Source of the DNA: SAR202 cluster bacterium
Lineage (GTDB): Bacteria > Chloroflexota > Dehalococcoidia > UBA3495
Assembly: GCA_002401285.1 (NCBI GenBank)
Contig: NVSQ01000004.1
Coordinates: 44,367-57,836 of the forward strand
Length of the DNA: 13,470 nt
Reading direction: 5' to 3'
Shown: in pieces, positions 1-7,062 of the stretch
Layout of the letters: the number at the start of each line of letters is the position of its first letter
Numbering within the stretch: the first letter of the stretch is position 1
Position numbers and translations under genes: made by a program
Notes under the pieces: model-generated
Database searches by the model: none
What the model was told of the DNA's origin: nothing
The model's input: only the letters and a program-made list of their open reading frames with translations

Positions 1-1422
1 GTGGGAGCGTTGGACGCCTTCCGGCCCGAAATCGTGGGTTCAAGAATCGGACTGCCCGACCGCTTGCGGGGCGAAACGCCCGCGGAATTCATTACGGGCC
101 TGGCCCGGGAGTTCGCCACAAAAGGACCTAGCTTGGCGATCGGCGGAGGATCGGCGGGCGCCCATACCAACGGACTGTTCAATCTGGAAGCCATCTATGC
201 ACTGAACTATCTGGTAGGTAGCGTCGGCGCCAAAGGCGGCATCAGGTTCAATCCCGCACCACCGATCGACGACCTGCCCCCCAGCGCGGACGTTGCTTCT
301 CTGGCAGATTGGTTCTCGGCGGCCGAGGGACTAAACGGAGGCCGAACCAAGCTAGTCGTCGTGCACCAAGCAGACCCGGTCCACGGACTACCAGGGTCGC
401 TGCATTTCCGGGACGCACTTAATAGAGACGACTTGTTTATCGTCAGCCTTTCACCGTTCATCGATGACACCAGCGCGCTGGCCGACCTCATTCTTCCAGA
501 CCGGGTAGCCTTGGAGGATTGGGGCAGCGACATCCCCGAACCCGGACCCGGATATCAAATTTTGGGTGTGCAGCAGCCGGTGGTGAATCCACTTAGCGAC
601 CTGGACCCTAGGAGTTCCGCAGACGTGTTGCTGTCCATGGCCGGAGAACTGGGCAAGCAGAGCGAGTTGCCCTGGGACCGGTTTGAAGACATGCTAAAGG
701 AAACCTCCAAAGAGTTGTTTGCACTCAATCGGGGTTCCATCAAAGCCGGGTCTGCCGATGAGTTTTGGAACACGATGCTGCAACAGGGCGGCTGGTGGGA
801 CGAAAAAGCAACGTCTTCCGCAAGGACCAACCCGCCGGCGGGACTGTTCAACACGATTGCCGCAAAGGCGTCGGAACCGAGGTTCCCAGGGTTGGCTCCC
901 TCCAGGGATACTTTCCACCTGGTACCCTTTTCCCATATAACGCTACTGGATGGGCAGAACGCTCATCTTCCCTGGCTCCAGGCAGTTCCAGATCCGTTGA
1001 CGACTATCGCTTGGCAGACCTGGTTGGAGATAAACGACGAAGACGCCGCGAGATTGGGATTGAGAGAAGGCGACGTGGTGATCGTTAGTTCCACCGCCCG
1101 CAGTTCCATCCGGGTGCCGGTTTACCCGACCCCGGCCGTACCTCCCAAAGTCGTTTCCATACCCTTGGGACAGGGGCGGCGGGACGGCCCGGACGCCGCG
1201 ACAGGCCGCCGCGCGTCTGAGAGTTCCAACGTCATGGATATTCTTGAGCCCAGCCAGGTGGAAGGGACCGGCGCGTTTGCTTGGGCCAACACCACGGTTA
1301 CGCTCACGCCCACCGGCACCAGTATCAAAGTATCCAAGTTCGAGGGTATCGTTCGGGCCGTGGAAGTTGGCAACACCGAAGCGGAACGGATCATCATTAC
1401 GGTTACGCCAGAAGAATTATGA
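1..1422 (+). CDS. actB1: ACIII subunit ActB, molybdopterin-like (B1) part, 5'-truncated
   Basis: C-terminal 473 residues of a protein of the molybdopterin oxidoreductase fold; the reading frame is open at base 1, so the true start lies upstream. Visible parts are a Gly-rich segment (AIGGGSAGAHTNG, about residues 46-58) followed by a YLVGSVGAKGG stretch, a cofactor-domain-like region near residues 117-215 (HQADPVHGLPG; LILPDRVALEDWGSD), and a C-terminal molydopterin-binding-type beta-barrel from about 305 on (NDEDAARLGLREGDVV, then IPLGQG). In ACIII this domain is known to have lost the molybdenum cofactor and to serve as a scaffold for the Fe-S domain; I infer the same here from the neighbours. 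The gene is followed 33 bases later by the Fe-S subunit, which in studied ACIII complexes (Rhodothermus, Flavobacterium, Chloroflexus) is fused to it. A catalytic molybdoenzyme of the polysulfide reductase group is the alternative, but the DUF3341 and cytochrome c genes downstream favour ACIII. Confidence 0.85.
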   Translation: MGALDAFRPEIVGSRIGLPDRLRGETPAEFITGLAREFATKGPSLAIGGGSAGAHTNGLFNLEAIYALNYLVGSVGAKGGIRFNPAPPIDDLPPSADVASLADWFSAAEGLNGGRTKLVVVHQADPVHGLPGSLHFRDALNRDDLFIVSLSPFIDDTSALADLILPDRVALEDWGSDIPEPGPGYQILGVQQPVVNPLSDLDPRSSADVLLSMAGELGKQSELPWDRFEDMLKETSKELFALNRGSIKAGSADEFWNTMLQQGGWWDEKATSSARTNPPAGLFNTIAAKASEPRFPGLAPSRDTFHLVPFSHITLLDGQNAHLPWLQAVPDPLTTIAWQTWLEINDEDAARLGLREGDVVIVSSTARSSIRVPVYPTPAVPPKVVSIPLGQGRRDGPDAATGRRASESSNVMDILEPSQVEGTGAFAWANTTVTLTPTGTSIKVSKFEGIVRAVEVGNTEAERIIITVTPEEL

Positions 1423-1455
1423 ACGCCGGCTTATCGCCGATAGCTGAAGGCTGAA

Positions 1456-2250
1456 ATGGTTACACAGCGGGTAGATCACAAATGGGGCATGGTAATAGAT
1501 CTGGACCGGTGCACCGGTTGTCAGGCCTGCGTCGTCGCATGTCAATCGGAGAATAACCTGCCCATCAATACCAAGGACCTGTTCCTGCAACGGCGGGCCT
1601 ACGAATGGATCCGCATCGAACGATATTGGGAAGGCGAATTCCCTGACGTGAAGGCGCGGTTCATTCCCATCCTTTGCCAGCACTGCGAAAACGCTCCCTG
1701 CGAGCCGGTGTGCCCGGTGTTTGCCACCTACCACAACGACGAAGGCTTGAATGTTCAGGTCTATAACCGTTGTGTTGGGACACGTTACTGCGCCAACAAC
1801 TGTCCGTACCAGGTCCGGTTCTTCAACTACTGGGAACCGGTATGGCCGGAACGTCTGCGCAACCACCTGAACCCCGACGTAACGGTACGCAGCCGGGGCA
1901 TCATGGAAAAATGCACATTCTGCATCCAGCGTATCCGGCGGGCCGAAGTAACGGTGGAACGCCGGGAGAGGAGTAACCTGGACTACGCTACCATGAAGAA
2001 GCGCAATTTCCTGCCGGCGTGCGTCTCCGCTTGTCCGACCAACGCCCTGAATTTCGCCGACCAGGCGGACGACTCTGGCCCGGTTAAAGAGTATTTCGAC
2101 GACGTGAACGAACATCCACACGGCGAAGCGCACGACCGGAAAACCAGGGGTTACCGTCTGCTGGAAGAGATGGGCACTAAGCCGAATGTGATCTACCTGA
2201 AGAAAGTGGACCCATTCCCATTGCGCAAGGGCGTTGGCCATGGCAGCTAA
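1456..2250 (+). CDS. actB2: ACIII iron-sulfur subunit (ActB2 domain as separate protein)
   Basis: A 264-residue ferredoxin-type subunit that would carry electrons from the quinol site to the cytochrome subunits. Fifteen cluster-type cysteines are visible: C19/C22/C25/C29, C74/C77/C82/C86, C106/C112/C116, and C153/C156/C189/C193. This is the number needed for three [4Fe-4S] and one [3Fe-4S] cluster, the content known for ACIII ActB. The segment NRCVGTRYCANNCPY (104-118) is typical of ActB. No signal peptide or Tat motif is seen, so export would depend on association with the B1 subunit; twin-arginine export through B1 is the known family route, and the B1 N-terminus is outside the window. The ATG has GAAGG at 1446-1450 as ribosome binding site, five bases upstream. 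It lies in the same frame as the preceding gene, separated only by a TGA and a TAG. The end overlaps the next gene by 11 bases. Confidence 0.92.
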   Translation: MVTQRVDHKWGMVIDLDRCTGCQACVVACQSENNLPINTKDLFLQRRAYEWIRIERYWEGEFPDVKARFIPILCQHCENAPCEPVCPVFATYHNDEGLNVQVYNRCVGTRYCANNCPYQVRFFNYWEPVWPERLRNHLNPDVTVRSRGIMEKCTFCIQRIRRAEVTVERRERSNLDYATMKKRNFLPACVSACPTNALNFADQADDSGPVKEYFDDVNEHPHGEAHDRKTRGYRLLEEMGTKPNVIYLKKVDPFPLRKGVGHGS

Positions 2251-3673
2251 CAGCCATCCTGAAAGCCACTATGGGGCGGAGATGTGGGTATTCCCAGTTG
2301 CTTCCCAAGTAACGAGGGAAGTATCTGAAAGGACCTCGGCCATGCCAATGGCGTTTGGTATCGGCTTGGGGGTGTCCGGCCTGCTGCTGGGACTGGGGAT
2401 CATCGGATTCGTCATACGGGCGATGAGCGATGGTTTTGGCGCCCACGGTCCCTGGGGCTATTACGCGGCCATATTTTCATTCATATTTATGGTTACCGGC
2501 GCTGCTCCCTTGGCCGCTTCTATATTCCGGGTAACCAAGAGCCATTGGCGGAGACCGTTGACGCGGGTATCGGAGCTGTTCTCCCTGATAGGGATCTTTA
2601 ATATCCTACTTTTCATTCCCCTGATGTTCGTGCTGCCGGCCTTCCGGAACCCGAATCTGACCCCCTTAGCGGAAAACGAACTGGACCTCCGCCGGACCAT
2701 CTGGTTTGAGGTCCCCATCGGCGCGACCGCCCCGCAATGGCTGGACCTGTTGGGTATAGCCTGTTTGGCGTTGTGTGCGTTGGTAATTCTGTGGTTGTCG
2801 GCGGTTCCGGACATGGCTCAGGCCCGATTGCAGGCCACTGGATTCCGCCGGAGCTTCTACGGTGTTCTGGCCGGTCACTGGCACGGCACCAAGAGCCAAT
2901 GGCTAAATCAGAAGGCGGGTTTGGCGCTTCTGGGCGCGTTCTATTTCATGTTGCTGGTTTTCATGCAGTTCACCATCAGCTCGGACTACGCCCAGAGCCT
3001 TATACCCGGGTGGAAAGACTCGATTTTCCCGGTCATCTATACCCTCACCGGCTTCCAGTCCTCTCTTGGCCTGATGCTGGTCATCTTGTTTGTTTTGCGC
3101 AGATGGGGCGGGTATAAAAATTACATTGGAATATCATTGTTCTGGTCGGCCAGTAAGATTCTGCTGGGATTGACTCTGCTGTGGGTTTACCACATGTTCG
3201 CCTTCGGAATTACCTACTGGTATGGCCGGTTGGAAGTGGAGCAGAATATACTCAAGTACTTGCTGTTCCAGTCCTACGGATGGCTATTCTTAGCCAACTT
3301 GATATTTAGCTTTTTCCTGCCATTCCTGACCTTATTGTGGAATCCGGTGCGCCGAAGCGACTGGGGCCCTGCTTTGGCTGGGGTATTTGTTCTGATTGGA
3401 GCGTTCCTGTTCAGCTGGCGGATATTCGTCGGGGCTTTTAACGCCGGCGATGTATACAACATTGGGCTTGAGCACGTGCCGGCATTTGTAGGACCAGACC
3501 TCTGGGACGTGTTGATCGTCCTTGGCGGGCTGGGAGGCGCGGTGTTCATCTATCTACTGGGCTCTCGGTTGATTCCCATGATGTGCGTATGGGAGATCAA
3601 AGAGGGCGCGATGTATCAACACATGGGAACGTTTATGCGCGGCCGGTACTTGGTATTGGCCAAACCCGAATAA
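2240..3673 (+). CDS. actF: NrfD-family membrane subunit, ActF-like
   Basis: An integral membrane protein of 477 residues with about ten hydrophobic segments, of the NrfD/PsrC superfamily that forms the membrane part of ACIII. It is paralogous to the next gene: WRRPLTR (numbering from the ATG, about 103-109), VPDMAQARLQ (189-198) and a GWKDSIFP segment all have counterparts there. The Asp of VPDM (D191) is kept, but the position of the quinol-site-type His of ActC (HTGRPW) reads MFVLP, so this copy probably lacks a working quinol site, as is thought for ActF. The C-terminal IPMMCVWEIKEG resembles the end of ActC. An upstream in-frame TTG at 2234 would add two residues; I chose ATG 2240, with AAGG at about 2227-2230 and an 11-base overlap with the Fe-S gene that suggests translational coupling. 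The assignment to ActF rather than a second ActC is inferred; the NrfD family call is firm. Confidence 0.82.
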   Translation: MAANSHPESHYGAEMWVFPVASQVTREVSERTSAMPMAFGIGLGVSGLLLGLGIIGFVIRAMSDGFGAHGPWGYYAAIFSFIFMVTGAAPLAASIFRVTKSHWRRPLTRVSELFSLIGIFNILLFIPLMFVLPAFRNPNLTPLAENELDLRRTIWFEVPIGATAPQWLDLLGIACLALCALVILWLSAVPDMAQARLQATGFRRSFYGVLAGHWHGTKSQWLNQKAGLALLGAFYFMLLVFMQFTISSDYAQSLIPGWKDSIFPVIYTLTGFQSSLGLMLVILFVLRRWGGYKNYIGISLFWSASKILLGLTLLWVYHMFAFGITYWYGRLEVEQNILKYLLFQSYGWLFLANLIFSFFLPFLTLLWNPVRRSDWGPALAGVFVLIGAFLFSWRIFVGAFNAGDVYNIGLEHVPAFVGPDLWDVLIVLGGLGGAVFIYLLGSRLIPMMCVWEIKEGAMYQHMGTFMRGRYLVLAKPE

Positions 3674-3716
3674 CGTGCCTCGATGTATCCGTGGCATAAA
3701 AAGGGTAGGAGCTTAG

Positions 3717-5108
3717 ATGCAGGAAGGTAGAGTCCTCCCGGCGAAAGAGATCAACCGTGACTTGCTCCGGTCGATCCTAACCACGCCCAATTGGTATTGG
3801 GTGACGGTTGCTATCATGGCGATAATCGTCCTAGGGGCGATGAGCGCCGCCGGACTGATGATTAATAAGGGCATGGGTTTGACCGGCTTGAACCGGCCGG
3901 TCATGTGGGGCTTCTTCATCGTCAACTTTGTTTTCTGGATCGGCATCAGCCACGCCGGCGTGATGCTTTCGGCAATCTTGAGGTTGTCCAAAGCGGAGTG
4001 GCGCCGGCCGGCGACCCGGGCTGCCGAGGTGTTGACCGTCTTCTCGTTGATGACAGCGGTAATGATGCCCCTGATCCACACGGGACGACCCTGGCGTTTG
4101 GTCTACTGGGTTTATACGCTGCCCTTTGTTCCCTACGACTTCGCCCGTGGGATATGGCCCAATATACGTTCCCCTCTGGTGTGGGACCCCAGCGCCATAT
4201 TCACCTACCTGACCTCAAGCATCCTCTTCGTTATGGTCGCGCTGATTCCAGACATGGCAGTGCTTCGTGACCGGACGACGGGAATCAGGCACCAAGCATA
4301 CGCGCTAATGGCCATGGGTTGGCAGGGGACGCCTCGGCAATGGAAGCTGCAGATCATCTCTGGCATCCTGCTTTCGGCGCTGATCTTGCCGGTGTTCGTG
4401 TCGGTCCATAGCATCGTTTCCTGGGATTTCGGAATGGCGGTGGCGGTCAAATCCTGGCACTCGACCATTTTCGCTCCCTACTTCGTTGTCGGCGCCGTTC
4501 ACTCCGGTGTCTCGGCGGTGGTCTTCGTGATGATTCTCCTACGGTGGATCTACGGCTGGGAGAACTATATCCGCCACGAGCACATCGACGCCTTGGGAAG
4601 ACTGCTGATAGTGGTGGCCACCGGTTGGTTCTACTTCTTCGTGATGGAAGTCATCTTCGGGTTCTACGGGCGGGAGGCCGACGAGATTGCGGTGCGGGAA
4701 TTCCAGTTCACGCAACCGCCCTGGAACCTGTGGTTTATATTCTTTACCGGGCTGACCTATTTCTTGCCGGTGTCTCTGTGGCTGTTCAAGTGGACGCGGC
4801 GAAACCTGTGGATAATGTCCATCGCCTGCATCTCGGTGAACATCGGCATGTGGCTGGAGCGATTCCTGATAATCGTGCCGGGGCTGGCTCAAAAGCAGAT
4901 GTTCACATTCACTTGGTATACCTACGCCCCCAGCGCGGTCGAGATCACCATCATCGGCGGCACCTTCGCCATGGTGACCTTGTTGATGTTGCTGTTTAGC
5001 AAAGTGTTGCCGCTGATTCCCCTTTACGACATAAAAGAGGGAGATATGCTCAAGACTGAGATAAAGATTGGCCGGGCAACGGTGCCGGCCGTTTTCCGGG
5101 AAGATTAG
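3717..5108 (+). CDS. actC: ACIII quinol-oxidising NrfD-type subunit ActC
   Basis: A 463-residue polytopic membrane protein with about ten segments, the NrfD-type subunit that binds quinol in ACIII. Diagnostic stretches are GFFIVNFVFWIGISHAG (65-81), WRRPATRAAE (95-104), PLIHTGRPW with H121, IPDMAVLRDR with D179, and NIGMWLERFLI (375-385). H121 and D179 sit where the conserved His and Asp of the ActC quinol site are described; the residue match is by eye. The protein ends LIPLYDIKEGDM followed by a short hydrophilic tail. The start ATG has AGGAG at 3707-3711, five bases upstream. The 43-base gap after the ActF-like gene shows no clear terminator, so the two are probably co-transcribed. The order here, F before C, differs from the B-C-D-E-F order I recall for Rhodothermus. 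Confidence 0.9.
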   Translation: MQEGRVLPAKEINRDLLRSILTTPNWYWVTVAIMAIIVLGAMSAAGLMINKGMGLTGLNRPVMWGFFIVNFVFWIGISHAGVMLSAILRLSKAEWRRPATRAAEVLTVFSLMTAVMMPLIHTGRPWRLVYWVYTLPFVPYDFARGIWPNIRSPLVWDPSAIFTYLTSSILFVMVALIPDMAVLRDRTTGIRHQAYALMAMGWQGTPRQWKLQIISGILLSALILPVFVSVHSIVSWDFGMAVAVKSWHSTIFAPYFVVGAVHSGVSAVVFVMILLRWIYGWENYIRHEHIDALGRLLIVVATGWFYFFVMEVIFGFYGREADEIAVREFQFTQPPWNLWFIFFTGLTYFLPVSLWLFKWTRRNLWIMSIACISVNIGMWLERFLIIVPGLAQKQMFTFTWYTYAPSAVEITIIGGTFAMVTLLMLLFSKVLPLIPLYDIKEGDMLKTEIKIGRATVPAVFRED

Positions 5109-5120
5109 ATTATTTAGGCT

Positions 5121-5137
5121 GGCGCGATCGTAGCGCC
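5121..5137 (+). repeat. Small hairpin downstream of actC
   Basis: GGCGC at 5121-5125 pairs with GCGCC at 5133-5137 across a seven-base loop; a G-U and a C-G pair can extend it by two. It stands 12 bases after the actC stop. No U-rich tract follows, so it is not a convincing Rho-independent terminator; it could slow 3' exonuclease decay of the upstream message. Confidence 0.4.
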
Positions 5138-5142
5138 GGTCA

Positions 5143-5211
5143 CCCCCATCCTAAACTTCCCCCATCGAGGGGGAAGAAACTAAGTCTCTCCAATTCGGAG
5201 AGAGGAGGGGG
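5143..5211. repeat. Palindromic intergenic element (two hairpins inside an outer inverted repeat)
   Basis: The 125-base actC-actD gap contains a compact palindromic unit. Hairpin one is CTTCCCCC (5156-5163) with GGGGGAAG (5169-5176), a perfect 8-bp stem with a five-base loop. Hairpin two is TCTCTCC (5185-5191) with GGAGAGA (5197-5203), a perfect 7-bp stem with a five-base loop. The flanks, CCCCCATCCT (5143-5152) and AGGAGGGGG (5203-5211), are near-complementary and could close both hairpins into a three-way junction. This arrangement is typical of dispersed REP or MITE-like intergenic repeats; only one copy lies in this window, so dispersal is inferred. It may separate or tune expression of actD-actE relative to actB-C. 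Confidence 0.6.
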
Positions 5212-5219
5212 CTAGAGAC

Positions 5220-5225
5220 AGGAGG
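5220..5225 (+). promoter_or_regulatory. Strong ribosome binding site of actD
   Basis: A full AGGAGG lies eight bases before the actD ATG, just outside the palindromic element. It is the best Shine-Dalgarno match in the window and fixes the start of actD. Confidence 0.75.
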
Positions 5226-5233
5226 CAAAGGAA

Positions 5234-5761
5234 ATGGCGAAACGTCCGATATTGGGACTGTTTGAGGACGCCAATTACGCCGCTGAAGCGGGGGATGCCC
5301 TGCAGGAAGCGGATGTTTCACAGGATGACTACGATTTTCTGACCGACGCTCCGTATCCTGAGGGCGCTTTCGGGGAAAGAGAAGAACGGCACCATCTATA
5401 TTGGTTTCCCTTCGTCGGAGCATTGGTCGGGTTGACGGCGGGAATCTTGATGACTTCCATGACCCAGTTGGCTTATCCTCTGGTTCAGGGCGGCAAGCCG
5501 ATATTGTCTCTCCCTCCCATGGCGGTGATAACCTACGAAAGCACCATGCTTTCGGCAATCATCTTCACCATTCTGGGTATCATCTTCGAATCTCGCTTGC
5601 CGAGACCAAAGATGGGCCTGTACGACACTCGCATCACTGAAGGATACATCGGGGTGCTTGTGAACGTTGAAGAAGAACAACTTCCCAAAGTATCAGCGCT
5701 TCTGACTCAAGCCGGCGCTGTAGACGTGGTAACGGAAAATCCGGAGCCGGCCGCAGCATGA
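5234..5761 (+). CDS. actD: ACIII subunit ActD (DUF3341)
   Basis: A 175-residue DUF3341 protein, the ActD subunit of ACIII, which clamps the complex at the membrane; no cofactor is known for it. The N-terminal alpha/beta part begins with ILGLFEDANYAAEAGDAL (6-23), and two membrane segments follow (about 56-78 and 95-118). Between and after them are the family signatures YPLVQGGKP (81-89) and LPRPKMGLYD (122-131). The C-terminal part (about 137-165) returns to an alpha/beta ACT-like pattern. Length and topology match the family. The start is set by the AGGAGG at 5220-5225. The stop codon overlaps the actE start (ATGA), so the two are almost certainly translationally coupled. There are no cysteines or haem motifs. 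Confidence 0.92.
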   Translation: MAKRPILGLFEDANYAAEAGDALQEADVSQDDYDFLTDAPYPEGAFGEREERHHLYWFPFVGALVGLTAGILMTSMTQLAYPLVQGGKPILSLPPMAVITYESTMLSAIIFTILGIIFESRLPRPKMGLYDTRITEGYIGVLVNVEEEQLPKVSALLTQAGAVDVVTENPEPAAA

Positions 5762-6282
5762 AGAACCGGCTGGCAATACCCTCCACTCTGGCCGCTTGCC
5801 GTAGCAAGGGCTTGAAACCGTATTTGATCGGTTTCGCGATGGTCGCTATGGCGATGGTGGTAGGGTGCGGCCAAGGCACCTACCCGCTGGATATCTTCTA
5901 CGAGATGCATTACCAGCAGACATTTAAGTCCCACGAACCGCCCAGGATGGCGGGCGTGGAGAACGCGGTGCCGGTAGATTGGGTTCCTGTGCCTAAATCC
6001 ACGTCGTTCAACACGGGCAAGCACCTGTTCAACGTGAACTGCTCCATGTGCCACGGTACGGGAGCTAAGGGTGACGGGCCGGTGTTGGCGAAAATGATGA
6101 AAGATTACGACTATAAGCCAGCGGTCGACCCGGACCTAACCTCTACCGGAGTCGTAGGGATGCAAGAAAAGGGAATGATGGGGTTCATGATTAGCGGCGT
6201 CGTTGTCATGCCCAGCTTTAAGAAGCTCTTGACCCCACAAGAAATGGAACTCATCGCCGAGCATATCGTTACTCTCCAGTAA
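5758..6282 (+). CDS. actE: Monohaem cytochrome c lipoprotein, ACIII subunit ActE
   Basis: A 174-residue membrane-anchored cytochrome c. It has one haem-attachment motif, CSMCH (C95, C98, H99), and a likely axial Met in MPSF (M151). The preceding YPLDIFYEMHYQQTFKS and EPPRMAG (41-66) resemble the ActE lead-in segment. The export signal is a lipoprotein type: a hydrophobic run from about 22 to 35 ends in VVGC with C37 as the lipidated residue. The 20-residue n-region before it is long; a TTG at 5812 would give a shorter signal but its AAGGG is only one base away, so I kept the ATG that overlaps the actD stop by four bases. ActE would take electrons from the Fe-S/haem relay and pass them to a terminal oxidase or soluble carrier. 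Its haem must be attached outside the cytoplasm, consistent with the ccm genes that follow. Confidence 0.9.
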   Translation: MKNRLAIPSTLAACRSKGLKPYLIGFAMVAMAMVVGCGQGTYPLDIFYEMHYQQTFKSHEPPRMAGVENAVPVDWVPVPKSTSFNTGKHLFNVNCSMCHGTGAKGDGPVLAKMMKDYDYKPAVDPDLTSTGVVGMQEKGMMGFMISGVVVMPSFKKLLTPQEMELIAEHIVTLQ

Positions 6283-6349
6283 TATCAGAGAACGATCTAT
6301 CAACATAGCGGGTAGAGCGGCTGATACAATAGCCGTTGTCCGATGGTTC

Positions 6350-6387
6350 ACCGGCCCGTCGGCAAGCCGGTTTGCCCCGGCTGGGGC
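6350..6387 (+). promoter_or_regulatory. GC-rich hairpins in front of ccmH start
   Basis: In the 111-base gap between actE and ccmH, ACCGGC (6350-6355) pairs with GCCGGT (6366-6371), and immediately after it GCCCC (6374-6378) pairs with GGGGC (6383-6387) around a GGCT tetraloop. The second stem contains the GGGG that would be the purine-rich ribosome site for the ATG at 6394, so it could restrict ccmH translation. If translation began at 6343 instead, these bases would be coding. The rest of the gap holds a possible TACAAT -10 box at 6325-6330 without a good -35. Confidence 0.4.
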
Positions 6388-6393
6388 AGGTTG

Positions 6394-7059
6394 ATGTACG
6401 TGCCAGCTTCCTTCAAATTCCACTTTCCTCGAGTGACTTTGTCTATCGCATTGGCAATATCAGTATCTTTTCTTTGGGTGGGAGTGGCGTATGGGCAGAA
6501 CCCGGACCCTGGCTCTGCTGATTCGCGGATCCCGGCTTACGATCAGGAAGAAGCCCAGAGCATAGACGGGATGCTGATGTGTCCAGTGTGTCCCGCTGAG
6601 ACCATCGGGCAGGCCCAGGTAGAGATCTCCCGTCAGATGCGGCGGTTGGTGCGCGAGAAGTTGTCCCAAGGAGACAGCCGCCAGGAGATCCTGGACTTCT
6701 TCCAAGATCGCTACGGTACGGACATCCTGGCCGCTCCTCCCAAGTCGGGAGTGAATCTTGTTGCTTGGGTGGTGCCGGTGCTTGGGATGCTGGGGGCGCT
6801 TGTCGCCGGCCTTCTGGTGATTCGCTCCATGGCCCGCAAGGGTGCGGGGGAGGCAGTTAACGAGACGGCGATGGACGAAGATTTGGCGCCTTATCTGGAA
6901 ATGATCGATCGAGACCTGGGTCTCGGTGATGCCGGAGTCCCTGGACCACCGGGAAACCGGCAGCCGCCGGATAACGTAGCTGGTGTTGAACCGGTAGGTA
7001 ATACTGGATCCGAGCTCGCTACCGGAGATACGGAATCTCCGGAACAGGACGTTAAATAA
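6394..7059 (+). CDS. ccmH: Cytochrome c maturation protein CcmH/CycL
   Basis: A 221-residue thiol-redox protein of the Ccm haem-lyase module; it reduces or relays the cysteines of apocytochrome c so that haem can be attached. Counting from ATG 6394, a signal peptide/TM covers about 12-33, the redox pair is MLMCPVC (C63, C66), a three-helix region with AEISRQMRRLV-like sequence follows (EISRQMRRLVREKL, 77-90; FFQDRYGTDIL to about 112), and a second TM spans about 122-145 (SGVNLVAWVVPVLG). The C-terminal tail (to 221) is acidic, Pro/Gly-rich and without recognised domain. The longer frame from 6343 has no ribosome site and adds an odd Cys-containing stretch before the signal sequence, hence the shorter start. 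The stop is three bases before ccmF, so the two are coupled. Confidence 0.88.
   Translation: MYVPASFKFHFPRVTLSIALAISVSFLWVGVAYGQNPDPGSADSRIPAYDQEEAQSIDGMLMCPVCPAETIGQAQVEISRQMRRLVREKLSQGDSRQEILDFFQDRYGTDILAAPPKSGVNLVAWVVPVLGMLGALVAGLLVIRSMARKGAGEAVNETAMDEDLAPYLEMIDRDLGLGDAGVPGPPGNRQPPDNVAGVEPVGNTGSELATGDTESPEQDVK
7022..7042 (+). repeat. Perfect hairpin inside the 3' end of ccmH
   Basis: CCGGAGA (7022-7028) and TCTCCGG (7036-7042) form a perfect 7-bp stem with a seven-base loop, within the last codons of ccmH and 20 bases before the ccmF ATG. There is no U tract. ccmF itself has no clear purine-rich site, so the hairpin may bear on coupled re-initiation; that is inferred. Confidence 0.4.
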
Positions 7060-7062
7060 ACC

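Noticed and set aside
1420..1443. TGA at the end of the ActB1 part as a selenocysteine or recoded codon joining the two halves
   Set aside because: A TAG follows in the same frame at 1441-1443 and the second half has its own ATG and ribosome site, so readthrough would still stop.
1417..2241. Long open frame on the - strand (274 codons)
   Set aside because: It mirrors the Fe-S subunit gene, whose 15 correctly spaced cysteines leave no doubt about the + strand frame; the - strand translation has no recognisable domain.
1..5108. Polysulfide/DMSO/tetrathionate reductase operon
   Set aside because: The Mo-protein, Fe-S and NrfD set alone would fit, but the DUF3341 subunit, the ActE-type cytochrome, the ActB-type NRCVGTRYC motif and two NrfD subunits point to ACIII.
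5151..5558. Open frame on the - strand starting in actD and running into the hairpin element
   Set aside because: Low-complexity Pro/Arg/Ser-rich translation, overlaps well-supported actD and a palindromic element; a shadow frame.
5791..5802. LAAC near residue 14 of ActE as the lipobox
   Set aside because: The hydrophobic stretch before it is only about nine residues and is followed by charged residues and a much better hydrophobic segment ending in VVGC (C37).
6343..6393. Upstream ATG for ccmH
   Set aside because: No ribosome site, and the added residues disrupt a normal signal peptide that starts at ATG 6394; kept only as an alternative.
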